Below, one piece after another: positions 62,484 through 64,000 of a stretch of 64,000 nt of DNA (the first letter of the stretch is position 1; every line of letters begins with the position of its first letter). This DNA comes from Vreelandella nigrificans (GTDB taxonomy: Bacteria; Pseudomonadota; Gammaproteobacteria; Pseudomonadales; Halomonadaceae). Where the stretch lies: assembly GCF_002374315.1 (NCBI RefSeq), contig NZ_NWUX01000004.1, forward strand, positions 124,001 to 188,000, read 5' to 3'. Position numbers and translations under genes: made by a program. A model generated the notes under the pieces. That model made no database searches, was not told where the DNA came from, and saw nothing but the letters and a program-made list of their open reading frames with translations.

Positions 62484-63338
62484 TTAACCCTCTTCGGGAT
62501 AGCGCAGGGTATTTAGGCTCTTTTTAACGGCTTTAAGCTGCTCAGCGAGTTTTGGCCCACGGGTCTTGGCAACGCCTACTGCTAATACATCGATAAGTAC
62601 TAAGTGAGCGATACGAGAACTTAGAGGCGTATAGATCTCGGTATCTTCGTGAACGTCGATATACAGCGGCAGGCTTACTTCGCTGGCCAGGGGTGAGTCG
62701 CTGGGGCAGAGGCCAATCACTGTTGCGCCCGCATCGCGTGCCAAGCGAACGCTGGCGACCAGTGCTTTGGTGCGTCCTGTTTGGGAGATCGCCACCACCA
62801 CATCGCCCTCTTTTAGCGTGACCGCCGACATATTCTGCATGTGCGGGTCGGCATAGGCGGAGGTGGAAATTTGAAGACGGAAGAATTTGTGCTGGGCATC
62901 GAAGGCAACGGCACCAGAGGCGCCAAAGCCATAAAACTCAACGCGGTTAGCCATGGCCAGCGCGTTCACCGCTCTGCCTAAGGCTTCGTTGTCGAGCCGG
63001 TCACGTACCGATAGCAATGTGCCGACAGTGGAGTCGAAGATACTGTGGGAAAACTCCGCCACTGAGTCGCTGTCGTTCATGGAGAACTGGGCGAATTGGC
63101 TGCCACTGGCCAGCATTTGAGCAAGCTGCAGTTTGAAGTCCTGGAAGCCATTACAGCCGAGTGCACGGCAAAAGCGTACCACTGTGGGTTCGCTAACTTT
63201 GGCCTCCGTCGCAAGATCTACAATTCGCATATGGATAACGTCGTCAGGATTGCGCAGCACAAACCGCGCAACCTTTTGTTCGGAGCGACGGAAGTGCTCC
63301 ATGCGGCGTCTCATTTCATCGAACAGGGCGCGGCTCAC
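62484..63338 (-). CDS. hexR: RpiR-family regulator HexR
   Basis: A 284-residue RpiR-type repressor: helix-turn-helix DLATEAKVSEPTVVRFCRALG and an SIS sugar-phosphate-binding domain (YGFGASGAVAFDAQHKFFRL, VVVAISQTGRTKAL). In Pseudomonas and Halomonas relatives HexR senses KDPG and controls the Entner-Doudoroff and central carbon genes. The GTG at 63338 has AAGGAG upstream and gives the family length of 285. The open frame to 63392 is not used. Confidence 0.88.
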   Translation of the reverse strand: MSRALFDEMRRRMEHFRRSEQKVARFVLRNPDDVIHMRIVDLATEAKVSEPTVVRFCRALGCNGFQDFKLQLAQMLASGSQFAQFSMNDSDSVAEFSHSIFDSTVGTLLSVRDRLDNEALGRAVNALAMANRVEFYGFGASGAVAFDAQHKFFRLQISTSAYADPHMQNMSAVTLKEGDVVVAISQTGRTKALVASVRLARDAGATVIGLCPSDSPLASEVSLPLYIDVHEDTEIYTPLSSRIAHLVLIDVLAVGVAKTRGPKLAEQLKAVKKSLNTLRYPEEG

Positions 63339-63679
63339 GTTCAGCTCCTTGGATATCCAGCAAACAGGGGTCAACAGTACGACAAAATACACCTGTTTTA
63401 AACGATCGTTTTTAGTTGCTATTTGTCACTAGGTACGGCACTTGCGCTAACACGGCTGATGACAGTATGCCTGAGTCATCAGCCAGGGCTAGTAACACGT
63501 TAGTAAAAACAGCGCTTAACCTATGGACGTTTAGATGGCGTTAAGACATTTCTGTAAGATTCGTCATCATTTTGTCAAGTAGGTTATAGTAAGAAGTGAA
63601 GTGCCGCACTGCATCATTTAAAAACAGTCGTCACGGATGCAGGTGGACATAGGCATATTCACCTGGAGGAACGTCGATT
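63339..63679. other. Divergent intergenic region of hexR
   Basis: No gene is seen. It contains a perfect 12-bp palindrome AAACGATCGTTT (63400-63411) 62 bp before the hexR start, an AT-moderate stretch, and the ribosome site GGAGGA of the next gene at about 63666-63671. A canonical HexR operator (TGTARTTAAATTACA-like) was not found. Confidence 0.4.
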
Positions 63680-63892
63680 ATGAGAAATGTCGAACGAATC
63701 ACCTCGGTAAAAAACGAACTGCTCGACATCTTTATGAGCATGGAGGTTGATGAGCATGCCCAGCGACGGCGCAGCTCCGCTCAGCGCAGCCTAAGGGCGC
63801 GTAGAGGAATAGAGCTACACCGGGAGTTTCAGAAGTTATCGCGGGATATCTCCCCCTTGCCAGAAGATGAGCAAGAGAGCGAATTACACTAG
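63680..63892 (+). CDS. Small basic/acidic hypothetical protein
   Basis: A 70-residue hydrophilic protein with a basic middle (QRRRSSAQRSLRARRGIELH) and an acidic tail. It has no signal peptide or membrane segment. The ATG has a strong GGAGGA ribosome site, which supports translation. I do not recognise a family with confidence; it resembles the small RRxIE-containing proteins found in pseudomonads. It is divergent from hexR. Confidence 0.6.
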   Translation: MRNVERITSVKNELLDIFMSMEVDEHAQRRRSSAQRSLRARRGIELHREFQKLSRDISPLPEDEQESELH

Positions 63893-64000
63893 CAGAACGG
63901 GGTTAATGGCATTAGTAACTGCGCCACTGACTGATTAGTAGCGCAGCCACCTTTGCCAATTCAGCCTAAGCCCGCCTGGCTAACCACTGTTAGCCAGGGC

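Overview
The window is a gammaproteobacterial chromosome segment, most likely from a Halomonas-like member of the Halomonadaceae. This is inferred from conserved gene order rather than a marker gene. The order gmk-rpoZ-spoT-ridA, oxyR-recG, hupB, an AlkT-type reductase, ubiC-ubiA, phoB-phoR, phoU-pstBAC-pstS matches the arrangement known in Pseudomonas and its relatives. Orphan TRAP binding proteins, hexR and UvrD fit as well.

Bases 1 to about 12,100 are an accessory defence and mobile-element region. A type I restriction-modification system (hsdM-hsdS, then hsdR running off the left edge) is split by an oppositely oriented AAA+ ATPase/subtilisin pair that looks like IetAS, a known anti-phage and plasmid-stability module. 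Next come element-type genes: an inovirus Gp2-like replication protein with a 17-codon leader peptide, an AlpA-type regulator, and two divergent unknown genes, one with a 9-bp inverted repeat around its start codon. No integrase is in the window.

Bases 12,200-26,200 are variable metabolic genes: an Lrp regulator with a zinc alcohol dehydrogenase, a pirin, and a probable catabolic operon (DcuC-like carrier, fumarase/aspartase-superfamily lyase, secreted serine hydrolase, OprD porin, LysR regulator). Also here are a DNA glycosylase, a hipA-first HipAB toxin-antitoxin locus with two operators 42 bp apart, an MFS exporter, a glycine-zipper lipoprotein and an extensin-like protein.

Bases 26,400-39,500 hold core genes (gmk, rpoZ, spoT, ridA, oxyR, recG, a YccS-like FUSC protein). 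They are interrupted by a NarL-type two-component system, an outer-membrane protein pseudogene and a PagL-type lipid A deacylase. A run of eight 7-bp repeats precedes a second poorly characterised catabolic cluster (DUF3100 transporter, small membrane protein, M20 amidohydrolase, beta-hydroxyacid dehydrogenase, aldehyde dehydrogenase, LysR).

Bases 45,700-58,500 carry hupB, ubiquinone genes and the whole phosphate-starvation regulon, with PHO boxes before phoB and before pstC. Between phoR and the pst genes lies an apparently unannotated RNA gene (about 52,205-52,441). It has repeated GGA motifs in hairpin loops and a strong terminator, as expected of a CsrB/RsmZ-type RNA that sequesters CsrA/RsmA. 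The right end carries a thioesterase, an orphan TRAP binding protein, uvrD, hexR and a small unknown gene.
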